In this document: one piece after another, positions 1-8,015 of the stretch | Layout: the number at the start of each line of letters is the position of its first letter | Numbering within the stretch: position 1 is the first letter of the stretch | Assembly (NCBI RefSeq): GCF_900636965.1 | Contig: NZ_LR134331.1 | Coordinates: forward strand, 2,108,001-2,172,000 | Length of the DNA: 64,000 bases | Reading direction: 5' to 3' | Source: Lacticaseibacillus rhamnosus | GTDB taxonomy: Bacteria > Bacillota > Bacilli > Lactobacillales > Lactobacillaceae | The notes under the pieces: generated by a model | Database searches by the model: none | Told to the model about the DNA's origin: nothing | Seen by the model: the letters and a program-made list of their open reading frames with translations, nothing else | Made by a program: the position numbers and the translations under genes

Positions 1-474
1 CGGACCGGAAATTGAGCCGATTGATATAAACATCGAAATGACCGCCAATGCCTCAGCACGGGTCGCATCGGGAAAATATTCACTGATAATCCCCATCGAA
101 TTAGCCATAATCATCGCCGAGCCAACTGCCTGGACCACGCGCCCGGCCATGATGGTGAAATAAGTTGGCGCAATACCGGTCAGTAGCGAGCCAACGATGA
201 ACACAACCTCGCCCAGCAGAAACACGAGATTTTTGGAGACTAAATCACCGATATGGCCAAACATCACGAGCAAGACTGCCGTTGTAATGAGGCCAATTGA
301 TACAATCCACGTTGCCGCACTGCTAGAGATCATCAAGTCTTCGGAGATCTTTGGCATTGCTAAGTTCGTGCTAGAGCCGGACAAAGCCGTTAATAATGAC
401 ATCATCCCTAAAACGATCAAGATTTTAATGCGTTGCGCCCGCGCCATCGTCATGGTCCCCACACCCTTTCGCAT
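1..474 (-). CDS. MFS drug/multidrug transporter, N-terminal part (cut by window edge)
   Basis: Reading the minus strand from an ATG at 474 gives an open frame to the window edge. It encodes a hydrophobic protein with a first helix near residues 16-36 (KILIVLGMMSLLTALSGS), then a MPKISEDL...WIVSIGLITTAVL segment, and GDLVSKNLVFLLGEVVF, the loop typical of motif A in major facilitator (DHA2-like, 14-helix) exporters. The later GRVVQAVGSAMIMANSMGII stretch fits helix 4. An alternative ATG at 453 has a GGGG box just upstream and may be the real start. About 158 residues are visible; the substrate cannot be told. Family assignment is fairly sure. Confidence 0.8.
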   Translation of the reverse strand, partial: MRKGVGTMTMARAQRIKILIVLGMMSLLTALSGSSTNLAMPKISEDLMISSSAATWIVSIGLITTAVLLVMFGHIGDLVSKNLVFLLGEVVFIVGSLLTGIAPTYFTIMAGRVVQAVGSAMIMANSMGIISEYFPDATRAEALAVISMFISIGSISGP

Positions 475-585
475 GTATTCTATGCTCGTTAGCCATGCGC
501 TACAATTATTCCGCCCTGTCGTGAATGAAGTGTGGGGATAATTTTAATTATGGGCGTTGATACGCGAAGGATCTCCTCATCTGGC

Positions 586-613
586 CATAACGCGTTCCCC
601 GGGCTCGCGCTTA
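586..613 (+). repeat. Collapsed copy of the ~120-bp palindromic repeat family
   Basis: The left end (CATAACGCGTTCCCC) is joined directly to the right end (GGGCTCGCGCTTA) of the element seen full length at 9784, 9907 and 62656. The whole centre is missing. It lies between the MFS gene and the efp terminator. It is read as an internal-deletion remnant. Confidence 0.55.
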
Positions 614-643
614 ACAAAAAAGGCAACGCATCATTGCGTCACC
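612..643 (-). terminator. Rho-independent terminator of efp
   Basis: On the minus strand a 9-bp stem (GGTGACGCA / TGCGTTGCC, two wobble pairs) with loop ATGA is followed by TTTTTT. It starts about 20 bases after the efp stop. Confidence 0.8.
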
Positions 644-664
644 TTTCGCTAATTCGCTTATCTT

Positions 665-1228
665 TTATTTCTGCGCCCGCCCTTTATAAGCGCCTGTGTC
701 CGTGGTAACCAAAATGTTTTCGCCTGCTTTGACAAAATCAGGCACCGTCACCACAAGCCCCGTTTCAAGCGTGGCTGGCTTGCCGCCGCCCGCAACCGTT
801 CCGCCTTTGACAGACGGCTGGGTGTCGGTCACCTTGAGTTCAACCGTTCCGGGAAGCTCAAGCCCGATCACTTCATCACCGTAAAACTCAATTTCGACCG
901 GAATATTTGGCAGCATAAACTTCAACTCGTGCTCAATACTTGAAGTCGGTAATTCATACTGTTCATAGCTATCACTGTCCATGAAATAAGCAGTATCATC
1001 TTGCGTATACAGATACGTTGCTTTTTTCCGATCCATGATGGCGATTTCGATTTTTTCACTCGGCCGCATGGTCGTCGTGACATTGGCGCCGGAACGAACG
1101 TCATACAGTTTCATCTGCATCACGGTGTTTCCTTTGCCTGGCTTATGATGATTTGATTCCAAAACCTTGATCAGTTTGCCATCCTTAACAAAAACCATTC
1201 CGGCCTTCAAATCGATTGCTTCCGTCAT
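665..1228 (-). CDS. efp: Translation elongation factor P
   Basis: EF-P binds the ribosome next to the P site and rescues stalling at proline runs. The 187-residue product has the usual full length with three beta-barrel domains: KOW-like N-terminal (1-63), then two OB folds. The tip loop of domain I reads HHKPGKG, placing the modifiable lysine at Lys32, the position that is modified in Bacillus EF-P. The C-terminal signature [10 protein letters not shown] is present. The ATG at 1228 follows an AAAGGGGATAGC Shine-Dalgarno region. The gene stands alone between its terminator and an upstream extended -10 promoter. Assignment is secure. Confidence 0.97.
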   Translation of the reverse strand: MTEAIDLKAGMVFVKDGKLIKVLESNHHKPGKGNTVMQMKLYDVRSGANVTTTMRPSEKIEIAIMDRKKATYLYTQDDTAYFMDSDSYEQYELPTSSIEHELKFMLPNIPVEIEFYGDEVIGLELPGTVELKVTDTQPSVKGGTVAGGGKPATLETGLVVTVPDFVKAGENILVTTDTGAYKGRAQK

Positions 1229-1279
1229 GTCGCTATCCCCTTTATTTGCATTGTGCCGTTATCGCACGTCTCAGGATTT

Positions 1280-1288
1280 AGTATACCA
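1280..1288 (-). promoter_or_regulatory. Candidate extended -10 promoter of efp
   Basis: The minus strand reads TGGTATACT, an extended -10 hexamer (TGnTATACT), about 50 bases upstream of the efp start. No convincing -35 box is visible. Confidence 0.45.
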
Positions 1289-1327
1289 TAACCTTGTGTG
1301 GGAGCCGGCGCCAACTAGGGATGAGGT

Positions 1328-1545
1328 GTAAGTGTCAACCCTTTCCTTGGTTCTACTCTAATTAAGTGATTTCCGATACTCCGAGCTGGCTCCGCGGTGG
1401 CTGGGCTGGAACGTGGTGGGCGCGACTTCGAACCCGCAAAGACCGCGGTTTCGAAGCTCGGCCTTGGTCTAAAGCGGAGAAGCCCACTCCGCTTAAGACC
1501 AATTTCACCACTGAGCCCGCCACCGCTCCGCCAGCTCTTGCTTTC
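1328..1545 (+). repeat. ~220-bp multi-hairpin repeat element, copy 1
   Basis: A second copy lies at 19958-20185 in the same orientation, nearly identical over the whole length. Internal structure: an outer stem pairs 1383-1407 with 1514-1537, enclosing two strong hairpins, 1426-1437 with 1445-1456 (12 bp, one mismatch) and 1466-1479 with 1487-1500 (14 bp, one mismatch). This gives a cloverleaf-like fold on either strand. It carries no convincing coding sequence and sits in the intergenic region between efp and lutC. The complement has short stretches resembling tRNA D-arm and T-arm sequence (GTGGTGAAATTGG, GCGGGTTCGAA), but it does not fold as a tRNA. Confidence 0.8.
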
Positions 1546-1633
1546 TATCCCTGCACTCAAACAACGAGACTCAACGTATCCTTCGTTGAAGAGTACGTTC
1601 CAATTAATCCGATAAGTATAATTTATCCAACCC

Positions 1634-1678
1634 AAAAAGCCGACCCTAGCGCAGATACGCTCGCTAGGCCCGACTTTT
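1634..1678 (-). terminator. Terminator of the lut operon
   Basis: On the minus strand AGTCGGgCCTAGCG pairs with CGCTAGGgtCGGCT and is followed by TTTTT. It lies about 30 bases after the lutC stop. The A-rich other side could let it act weakly in both directions. Confidence 0.8.
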
Positions 1679-1705
1679 CCCGCAACTCATCAGCTAAAAC
1701 AGTCG

Positions 1706-2413
1706 CTACAGATCCTCAACCACCAAATACGTCATGTCTAGCGGTCCATGGACACCGACGACCAAGGTCATTTCGATGTCGCCGGAGTTGGAAGGTCCGG
1801 TGATGAAGTTGATGTTGCTGGTTTCCAGCTGCCCGGCCTTCATTGCCGCATCATAGTGATCCATGGCTTGGCGTGAACGTGGCAGGATGCTGCTTTTCTT
1901 GACGATTGCCAAATAATGCGTCGGCAGAAAATGGAAGCCGCGACCTTGTCCGGGCGTGGTTGCAACGGTGATGGTCCCAGATTCTGCTAATAGATAATCC
2001 GCGAAGCCAATGGCCACATCCGCAGCCGCAGCTTGCTTCAAGTTGAAGTCACGGCCTTTTCCGGGGGTCCAGTACATTGGCTTGGGCGTGACGGTTTGCT
2101 TCCACTCATCCAAGCCATAATCATGATACTGTTCCGTCGTCGGCAAGATGAGCGTCTTGGGTGCATCGTGTTCAATGTAAGCATTGAGTGCGTCTGCCAA
2201 CTCTGCTTTCGTAGTGGTTTCAAACGTGACATGCACCGCTTCACTGTTTTGCTTGGCGATGGCTTCCAACTCGTCTTGGGAGTGGCCGGACAGAGTTATT
2301 TCCGGCAAGTCGTTTAAAGGCACAAACGGATGATCCTTAAGCTGGTGCCGCGGGCGGCCGGCTTTTTCGGCAATGGCATTTAAAAAGTCCTCGCGATTAC
2401 TGTGATCAATCAT
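1706..2413 (-). CDS. lutC: Lactate utilisation protein LutC (LUD domain)
   Basis: LutC is the third subunit of the LutABC complex that oxidises L-lactate to pyruvate in Firmicutes. The 235-residue product is one LUD domain, with the typical GIGFADYLLAESGTI-type segment (here AIGFADYLLAESGTI) and the closing SNSGDIEMTLVVGVHGP signature. The start was moved to the ATG at 2413 because TGGAGG lies 10 bases upstream and the protein then begins like the family; a longer frame to 2503 runs into lutB in another phase. It overlaps the end of lutB by 8 bases, so the two are translationally coupled. It is the last gene of the operon and is followed by a terminator. Confidence 0.93.
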   Translation of the reverse strand: MIDHSNREDFLNAIAEKAGRPRHQLKDHPFVPLNDLPEITLSGHSQDELEAIAKQNSEAVHVTFETTTKAELADALNAYIEHDAPKTLILPTTEQYHDYGLDEWKQTVTPKPMYWTPGKGRDFNLKQAAAADVAIGFADYLLAESGTITVATTPGQGRGFHFLPTHYLAIVKKSSILPRSRQAMDHYDAAMKAGQLETSNINFITGPSNSGDIEMTLVVGVHGPLDMTYLVVEDL

Positions 2414-3890
2414 GCTTTTGCGCCTCCAATGCTGCTTTGTGTTGTTTGAACCAATGACGGAAGTTTTCGTTTTTCTTCGGTGGCCGCGGCAGGTCACGCA
2501 CATCGGTCCAACCGCGAGCCAGCTTCGGCATCATGCCGGTTTGTTTGATCCGGCCGCTGTTGTATTCATTTTCAACACTGCCTTGATCTTTGGTTGCCAA
2601 AACGCCCATCATTGCGTGATCCATATCAAGCGCCATGTTGAACAGAACCGGCGCACTGGTGCCGACGCCGACCATTTTCATAATTTTATCGCTAAAACTG
2701 TGATCGGTTTTCAGCTTGTCCATCATTACTTCCCGGTGCTTGATTAACAGATGGTGCAGCGGGATGCGGACAGGGCAGGTTTCGGTGCAGGCCGCGCATA
2801 GACTGGAAGCAAATGGCAGGTCGCCGAATTTCTCATAGCCATCCAGCACTGGTGAAAGCACCGCGCCAATTGGTCCGGGATAAATCGAACCGTAACCGTG
2901 ACCGCCGATGTGCCGGTATACCGGGCAAACATTCAGGCAGGCCCCGCAACGAATACACTGCAAGACCGGCTCAAATGGCGTTCCTAAAGCATTGCTGCGG
3001 CCGTTGTCGACAATGACCACGTGGAAGTCTTCCGGGCCGTCTGCTTCACCGGCAACTTTTTTACCGGAGAAGGAACAGTAACTGGTCAGCTTCTGTCCCA
3101 CCGCCGAGCGCGAAAGCATGTTGTCTAGCGTCTCGGCTTCCTTGAGACTCGGCACAATCCGTTCCATCCCCATCACAACTACCTGCGTCTTAGGAATGGC
3201 CATGGTCAGATCCGCATTGCCTTCATTGGTGACCAAGTTAATCAAGCCGGAATCGGCAATGGCAAAATTACACCCGGTAATCCCGAAGTCGGCTTGCAAG
3301 AAATAGCGGCGCAAATATTCCCGCGCAAACCGCGCCAAATGTTCCGGATCGTTATCCCCTTTGTAGCCGAGCTTATCAAAAATCGTCTTAACTTGATCCC
3401 GATTCTTGGCCAACGCCGGGAACACAATATGCGTCGGTTCAGCCCAGTCGTCTTCTTGCAAAATAAATTCCGCCAAATCGGTTTCCATCAGCTGGGTGCC
3501 CGGAAGTTTCAGTAGCTCCTTGTCCAGGTTGATTTCTGTTGTCACCATGGATTTGGATTTAACGATTTTATGCGCCTGCTTTTGCTTGGCAAGGTTGGTA
3601 ATGTAGGCTGCGGCTTCTTTGTCGGTCTTGGCAAAGTAAACATGACCGCCGCGTTTTTCGATATTATCGCTGAATTCTTCTAAATAATCCGGTAAGTATT
3701 TAATGACATGTTGACGAATCTGCTCGCCTAAGTCCCGCCATTGCGGCCAATTACCCAGCTCTTTACGCGAGGCCTCGCGCTTGTCCCACTGCGCATCCTG
3801 CGACTTGGCAACGCTGGCTTGCATGAACTTATCCTGTTCCGATTCTTTAACCCGCTCCAAGAACGGCTTGTCACTGGTTGAAATGCTCAT
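2406..3890 (-). CDS. lutB: Lactate utilisation iron-sulfur protein LutB
   Basis: LutB is the large iron-sulfur subunit of the lactate-oxidising LutABC complex. The 494-residue protein has an N-terminal LUD domain (about 70-300, including GITGCNFAIADSGLI) and a ferredoxin-like domain with two 4Fe-4S motifs: C312-x2-C315-x2-C318-x3-C322 (CIRCGACLNVCP) and C365-x2-C368-x3-C372 (CAACTETCP). A DUF3390-type tail follows (about 400-490). The start ATG overlaps the lutA stop by 4 bases (ATGA), and the end overlaps lutC. This gives the gene order lutA-lutB-lutC seen in Bacillus. Both clusters look intact. Confidence 0.96.
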   Translation of the reverse strand: MSISTSDKPFLERVKESEQDKFMQASVAKSQDAQWDKREASRKELGNWPQWRDLGEQIRQHVIKYLPDYLEEFSDNIEKRGGHVYFAKTDKEAAAYITNLAKQKQAHKIVKSKSMVTTEINLDKELLKLPGTQLMETDLAEFILQEDDWAEPTHIVFPALAKNRDQVKTIFDKLGYKGDNDPEHLARFAREYLRRYFLQADFGITGCNFAIADSGLINLVTNEGNADLTMAIPKTQVVVMGMERIVPSLKEAETLDNMLSRSAVGQKLTSYCSFSGKKVAGEADGPEDFHVVIVDNGRSNALGTPFEPVLQCIRCGACLNVCPVYRHIGGHGYGSIYPGPIGAVLSPVLDGYEKFGDLPFASSLCAACTETCPVRIPLHHLLIKHREVMMDKLKTDHSFSDKIMKMVGVGTSAPVLFNMALDMDHAMMGVLATKDQGSVENEYNSGRIKQTGMMPKLARGWTDVRDLPRPPKKNENFRHWFKQHKAALEAQKHD

Positions 3891-4669
3891 GGGCGCACCT
3901 CCTGTTCAACCCCGAGCGGCTCATGAAACTTGATCCGCTCCGGATTCACATTGTGGTTCAATACTTCGGCAATGTGCATAATCTTAATCTTTTCGTTACG
4001 GCGGGAAAAACGGCCGGCGATGTTCATCAGGCACGCGGGATCGGCTGAAATCAGAACATGTGCGCCGGTACTGAGCACATCGTTGACTTTTTCATCAACC
4101 ATTTGCTTGGAAATTTCCGGCTCTTTGGCAGAAAACATGCCGCCAAAACCGCAGCAATTTTCAATATGTGGTAGCGGTTCCATCTTTAAGTCCTTCACGT
4201 GATCCAGCAAGACAAACGGTGCCGTGCGTTCGCCTAGCAACCGGGTCATGTGGCAGGAGCGATGGTAAGTGGCTTTGGCATCTAATTCAGCCCCGGCGTC
4301 AATGACATTCAAGACGCGATACAGAAATTGGGAAAATTCATACGTCTTGTCTGCCACTTCTTTAGCCTTTTGGGCGTATTCCGGATCGTCTTTCAATAGC
4401 ACCCGATATTCGCGCAACATGTTCACGCAAGAACCGGCTGGCCCGACAATATAATCGGCGTCAACCGAAAGCAGCGCGTCAATTTCGTTGCGAAACACCT
4501 TTTGACTTTCCTTCACATACCCGGAGTTATAAGTCGGTTGACCGCAACAAATCTGTTTGACCGGCATGAAGGTTTCACACCCAAACCGTTCCAACACCTC
4601 GACCATCGCCGCTCCGACATTGGGGAAGAAAAGATCCACGATGCAGGTGGAGAAAATAACTACTTTCAT
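3887..4669 (-). CDS. lutA: Lactate utilisation protein LutA (cysteine-rich CCG domains)
   Basis: LutA is the heterodisulfide-reductase-like subunit of the L-lactate oxidation complex. The 260-residue product carries two CCG domains: Cys41-Cys42-Gly43 (QICCGQPTYNSG) and Cys172-Cys173-Gly174 (ENCCGFGGMFS), each with its upstream partner cysteine (Cys9 and Cys139). These residues normally hold an iron-sulfur cluster. The ATG at 4669 has a strong GGGAGGTGC box. It is the first gene of the operon, with a candidate catabolite-repression site 65 bases upstream. No lutR-type regulator gene is adjacent. Confidence 0.95.
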   Translation of the reverse strand: MKVVIFSTCIVDLFFPNVGAAMVEVLERFGCETFMPVKQICCGQPTYNSGYVKESQKVFRNEIDALLSVDADYIVGPAGSCVNMLREYRVLLKDDPEYAQKAKEVADKTYEFSQFLYRVLNVIDAGAELDAKATYHRSCHMTRLLGERTAPFVLLDHVKDLKMEPLPHIENCCGFGGMFSAKEPEISKQMVDEKVNDVLSTGAHVLISADPACLMNIAGRFSRRNEKIKIMHIAEVLNHNVNPERIKFHEPLGVEQEVRP

Positions 4670-4733
4670 AATGCACCTCCCATATTACAATCATTCCAAT
4701 TTAACTATACACCTGTGACAACGGATTAGACAC

Positions 4734-4747
4734 CGAAAACGGTTTCA
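4734..4747 (-). promoter_or_regulatory. Candidate cre (CcpA) site upstream of lutA
   Basis: The minus strand reads TGAAACCGTTTTCG, matching 13 of 14 positions of the cre pattern TGWAANCGNTNWCA. It lies 65-78 bases upstream of lutA. This would be consistent with glucose repression of lactate use; it is inference from sequence. Confidence 0.55.
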
Positions 4748-5095
4748 AAATGTTAAATGTTATTTTTACTGGCGCCTCTTTTTCCGCCATGCTAAGCGTG
4801 CCATTTTCTTCGCGCTTTTGTTGGCAGATGGGTAACCCTGTTTTAGGAGCATAACCGGTCTGGATAGCTCCAATGTATACCACTTATAGAACCATAATCA
4901 ATATCAATTTATTTATATTGGCCACTACCCGACACGCCGAGAGCTCGTTCTTTTCACCAGCGTAAAGCAGTGTCTTTTCATTGATATACCGCTGTTCCTC
5001 ACGGTTTCACAGCCTTGATTTTTTTCTTAAAAGGACTATCGTTGAAGGTGAGTTAGGGGTACCTAAATAACTCAAATCAAACAGGAGGCGGGTTT
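4748..5095. other. Intergenic region between divergent lutA and the EF-hand gene
   Basis: AT-rich stretch without a supported gene. The frame at 4701-4883 on the minus strand has no ribosome binding site and overlaps the lutA upstream region. A short palindrome, TTAGGGGTACCTAA, sits at 5051-5064 just before the AGGAGGCGGG box of the next gene and could be an operator. Confidence 0.4.
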
Positions 5096-5662
5096 ATGCG
5101 GAAGCAATATAGAGCAACATTGCGGGCACTTAACTCAGATTGCATTGGTCGGCAGGCACATGGCTTTGCAAATTTTGAAGTTACCGATGATGATGCTCTG
5201 CAGATTCGCATTGAAATGTTCAATACGCCGGCGGACATGAATCACATGGCAGTCTTGGAAAGCTCCGGTTCCGATGCGCCGGTCACGCCAGCTACAAGTG
5301 CTCAGGATCAGAATCATGATGGGGTCATCGATGAGGAAGAAGCCGAGCAAGTTTCCGGCAAAGTCTTTGTCCCTCTCAATAATGCACCCGATAAGTTGAA
5401 GTTGGTGGGTGGCAAATACCCTGAAGCCGATGACAACGGGTTCTATATTTACCAGCAGCGGGTTGTCGTATCCCAACTTCGCCAACAACTGGCGAAACAT
5501 TATGGCCATGACGTGTTCAACCTGGACAATACCGTGGTTTACGTCAACGGGGTTCAAAGCGACGTCTTGTTACCAAAGACCGTGGCGAGTGATTTAGACG
5601 AAAAAAAGCCTTATCTCACTTTGCCAATTGCAGTGGGTAAGTTGTACAAGGTCATGGGCTGA
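5096..5662 (+). CDS. Hypothetical CHRD-like protein with a single EF-hand-like loop
   Basis: The 188-residue product starts at an ATG with an excellent AGGAGGCGGG box. Its first 55 residues (ATLRALNSD...GRQAHGFANFEV...LQIRIEMFN) resemble the beta-sandwich CHRD fold, though weakly. Residues 71-82 read DQNHDGVIDEEE, a textbook 12-residue EF-hand loop with Asp1, Asn3, Asp5, Gly6, Ile8 and Glu12. No second EF-hand, signal peptide or membrane segment is seen, so the protein is probably cytosolic. The region after about residue 85 is unrecognised. It is a single gene with its own strong terminator, divergent from lutA. Calcium binding is inferred only from the loop. Confidence 0.8.
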   Translation: MRKQYRATLRALNSDCIGRQAHGFANFEVTDDDALQIRIEMFNTPADMNHMAVLESSGSDAPVTPATSAQDQNHDGVIDEEEAEQVSGKVFVPLNNAPDKLKLVGGKYPEADDNGFYIYQQRVVVSQLRQQLAKHYGHDVFNLDNTVVYVNGVQSDVLLPKTVASDLDEKKPYLTLPIAVGKLYKVMG

Positions 5663-5687
5663 TAGTTGCGATACTGCTAATCTAATA

Positions 5688-5742
5688 AAAAGACTGGTAC
5701 GAAGCATCTCATCTTTCCAGAGATGCTTCGTCCCAGCCTTTT
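5688..5742 (+). terminator. Strong bidirectional terminator
   Basis: AAAGACTGGTACGAAGCATCT pairs (two mismatches) with AGATGCTTCGTCCCAGCCTTT across a short loop, flanked by A-run and T-run. It ends the 5096 gene on the plus strand and can also end the PTS operon coming the other way, whose last stop is at 5816. Confidence 0.88.
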
Positions 5743-5815
5743 GGTTATCTTCGCAATAACCGCGTGTTTTACATATAAAATTCATTCACGGCGCAACTGG
5801 CTATCACGCAATGGC

Positions 5816-6157
5816 TTAAAGCGTTTCATTTGCAACGGTCGTATTTGCAGCCAAGCGTTGATAAATCGCGACCACTTCGCCAGCCAAGTCGCGAAAAGTA
5901 ATGGCGTTCATCAGATGATCCTGAGCGTGGACTAGTAGTAATGAAACATCTGCGTGCGCTCCGTTGGCTTCGGCGGTCAATAAATCGGTTTGGACATTGT
6001 GCGCCGTGACCAGAGCCTCATCCGCTGCTTTTAAATGGCTGGTTGCAGCATCAAAGTCACTGTTCTTGGCTGCTTGAATGGCTTCAAAGGCTTCACTTTT
6101 AGCGTTGCCCCCTGCCATAATCAAGCCCATAATCGTTTGTTCGTTGGCGTTGCTCAT
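5816..6157 (-). CDS. PTS lactose/cellobiose-family IIA component
   Basis: IIA passes phosphate from HPr to IIB in the phosphotransferase system. The 113-residue product is the usual length and all-helical. It has the family signature LLVHAQDHLM with the phosphorylated histidine at His77 and the conserved Asp80-His81. The ATG at 6157 was chosen because TAGGAG lies 7 bases upstream; the longer frame to 6217 overlaps the previous gene. It is the last gene of a five-gene operon with a IIC protein. No IIB gene lies in the operon, so IIB must come from elsewhere. The sugar is probably a beta-glucoside or related disaccharide, judging from the family alone. Confidence 0.92.
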   Translation of the reverse strand: MSNANEQTIMGLIMAGGNAKSEAFEAIQAAKNSDFDAATSHLKAADEALVTAHNVQTDLLTAEANGAHADVSLLLVHAQDHLMNAITFRDLAGEVVAIYQRLAANTTVANETL

Positions 6158-6180
6158 GGAGTCACTCCTATCTGTCATTA

Positions 6181-7281
6181 TTAGTGGGACACCTGTTTTA
6201 ACATAAATGTTCGCCATGGCTTAAGCAGTGGCAACAAGGTCAGATCTTCATCTGTCAGGCGGCCGATTTTGTTGCGGCGGCCGTCATTCGGCAATTCCCG
6301 CAAGACAATTTGTAGTTCACCGGCGTACCGCGTATACGTTTCGTTCACGACAACTACATCCCCGCGCTGCAAGTGACCGCTCGCATCATGCACTGGCAAA
6401 GGCTGCCCGGCATAACGCACGCGTGGTTGGGTATCGCGAATCAGATAATCAGACGCATCACCGCGATAAAGATGGGCTTCGCTAAAGGCAATTTTGGCTT
6501 CTAACGCTGATGGTGCGTGGTCCGTGATCACCCGCAATGCCGGATATGGGCAAAAGAATGCCAAGGCCGCGGCTTTTAAATCTGCTTCGTTTGCAAGTGC
6601 ATTACCGATGAGAACATCATCAATCACCTCTGTTAGGCGCAAATGGTGAACCTGACTGGCAATACTGCGATGGCGATCACTTTCCAAAGTTGGCAAACCT
6701 TCACTCACCGGCCACGGACCATGATCCGCACTTGGCGCCGTCACAAAGGCTGCCGTCCGAACGCCATGCCGCCGAAACTTTTGCGAATAGGCCAAAAAGC
6801 GGTCATCGCCTAAACCAGTATATTGCTGCGGATAAAAATTATGGCAACCCAACAAGTTATCCAGTCGCGGTCCAAACGCCATGATCGCATCAATGGCATT
6901 CGTACCGGCACTCATATTCAGCTCAATTTTCAAGCCATACTGATTATGGGTCATCAAGGCTTCTTCTTGACCGGTGAAGCCCTCGTCAAGCCGCAATCCC
7001 CATACGCCTAATTCATGGAAGAAACTAAGGTCTTGATAATCAATGCCTAGTTCCTTGAACAACGGCGGCGCAATGTCGACAATCGTTTGAAAACCCAACT
7101 GATTCGCCTTGGCAACCACCGCCTTGAAAATAGCCAGTTGATCGCGGCCTTGATGACCGGATAGTTGCAGTAATGAGGTAAAAAGGCGCCGATAACCAAA
7201 CTGACGGACCATGGTTAAATAATCAGTTGCCTGATCAACGGTTATTTGTTCGGGATAAAGACTGATTCCGATTTTTCCCAT
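6181..7281 (-). CDS. DUF871 family protein, MupG-like 6-phospho-N-acetylmuramidase
   Basis: The 366-residue product is a TIM barrel (about 1-245) followed by a small beta domain. It begins MGKIGISLYPEQ and contains LRLDEGF, LNMSAG and CHNFYPQQYTGL, which are hallmarks of the DUF871 family. The characterised Staphylococcus member MupG cleaves MurNAc-6-phosphate-GlcNAc taken up by a PTS, in cell-wall recycling. Here it sits between a DUF3284 gene and a IIA gene in a lactose/cellobiose-type PTS operon, so hydrolysis of a PTS-imported phosphodisaccharide is a reasonable inference, but the exact substrate is open. TAGGAG precedes the ATG. The gap to IIA is 23 bases. Confidence 0.85.
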   Translation of the reverse strand: MGKIGISLYPEQITVDQATDYLTMVRQFGYRRLFTSLLQLSGHQGRDQLAIFKAVVAKANQLGFQTIVDIAPPLFKELGIDYQDLSFFHELGVWGLRLDEGFTGQEEALMTHNQYGLKIELNMSAGTNAIDAIMAFGPRLDNLLGCHNFYPQQYTGLGDDRFLAYSQKFRRHGVRTAAFVTAPSADHGPWPVSEGLPTLESDRHRSIASQVHHLRLTEVIDDVLIGNALANEADLKAAALAFFCPYPALRVITDHAPSALEAKIAFSEAHLYRGDASDYLIRDTQPRVRYAGQPLPVHDASGHLQRGDVVVVNETYTRYAGELQIVLRELPNDGRRNKIGRLTDEDLTLLPLLKPWRTFMLKQVSH

Positions 7282-7362
7282 GTCAATCTCCTATATTTTT
7301 TAATGATGGTGTGGCTGTGTCGCTCAAGCCACGTTCATCCAAGCTGTTTTGCAACCGGTTCT

Positions 7363-7773
7363 TTAAATCGCACACATTTGCCGCGCCATTTTCTTGAAGC
7401 GCCGTTTACGCAACCAACCTAAAAGAAATCCGCTAGTCCGGTTGTTCGCTGCACCGCGAGCGGTACGGGCGACGAGTGCTTCTTCATAAACCAGTCGACT
7501 TTTTCCGGCAGACAACGGCGACAAGTGGTATCGCACGGTGAAGTCATCATTCGGTGTCGCCAGTTCATATGCGTAGACTGAATTTGGCGTAAACTCGGTA
7601 ATCGTCAACCGCGCTTTTCGCCCATTCGGCCAATTTTTCTCGTAGCTAAAGCCCTGCAAACTCTTAGGTAGCGGCTCACGACCGGTGTGCTGGCGAATAT
7701 CGGCCATGGCGGATTGTTGCAATTGGTTGAAAAAGACACTGGCTTCAACGGGTAGATTCATGACAATTTTCAT
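7363..7773 (-). CDS. DUF3284 domain protein
   Basis: The 136-residue product begins MKIVMNLPVEASVFFNQL and resembles the DUF3284 family. That family has a START/SRPBCC-like fold and is nearly always encoded in PTS operons of lactic acid bacteria; its role is unknown. The ATG at 7773 follows an AGGAGG box 6 bases upstream; the longer frame to 7890 lacks one. The C-terminal end is basic (LLGWLRKRRFKKMARQ), which could suit contact with a membrane or nucleic acid. It is the third gene of the PTS operon, between the small membrane peptide and the DUF871 gene. Confidence 0.8.
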   Translation of the reverse strand: MKIVMNLPVEASVFFNQLQQSAMADIRQHTGREPLPKSLQGFSYEKNWPNGRKARLTITEFTPNSVYAYELATPNDDFTVRYHLSPLSAGKSRLVYEEALVARTARGAANNRTSGFLLGWLRKRRFKKMARQMCAI

Positions 7774-7850
7774 TTTGACCTCCTTTTGGACAAACTGCGG
7801 ACTGAACGCATGGTTGCAGCAATATGCTTCAGCAAACGTTGCGCTGCGAT

Positions 7851-8015
7851 CTACTCTTCTTTTGCCAGACCGAGATACCAGCGTGTGCAAATAGCAGTTG
7901 CGATCACCCCGAATAGACAGCTAATGATTCGCCAAGGTGCCGGTAAAATGGCACTGAAGACAATCACGGTCATGCTGAGGTTAAGCAAGATCAATGGTGT
8001 CGTGCTAGGCTTCAA
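7851..8015 (-). CDS. Small membrane peptide of 54 residues overlapping the IIC stop
   Basis: This short frame starts at a TTG (8015) whose bases overlap the TGA stop of the IIC gene. AGAAGGTG inside the end of IIC is a good ribosome binding site 6 bases upstream. The product has two hydrophobic stretches, about residues 8-24 (LILLNLSMTVIVFSAIL) and 29-44 (RIISCLFGVIATAICT), separated by a Pro-Ala-Pro turn, and ends in a charged tail. It fills the otherwise empty gap between IIC and the DUF3284 gene. No family was recognised. Translational coupling to IIC suggests a small partner of the transporter, but this is inference. Confidence 0.6.
   Translation of the reverse strand: MKPSTTPLILLNLSMTVIVFSAILPAPWRIISCLFGVIATAICTRWYLGLAKEE

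Noticed and set aside
197-541. Plus-strand frame at the window start
   Set aside because: It is antisense to a clear MFS transporter gene.
1328-1545. Possible tRNA gene on the minus strand of the multi-hairpin element
   Set aside because: D-arm and T-arm look-alikes are present, but the T-stem does not pair after TTCGAA and no anticodon arm of correct size forms.
1366-1803. Plus-strand open frames in the multi-hairpin element (also at 19962-20255)
   Set aside because: They are translations of a structured repeat, run into terminator or antisense lutC sequence, and lack start signals.
4701-4883. Minus-strand frame upstream of lutA
   Set aside because: No ribosome binding site, overlap with the candidate cre and lutA upstream region, and no family resemblance.
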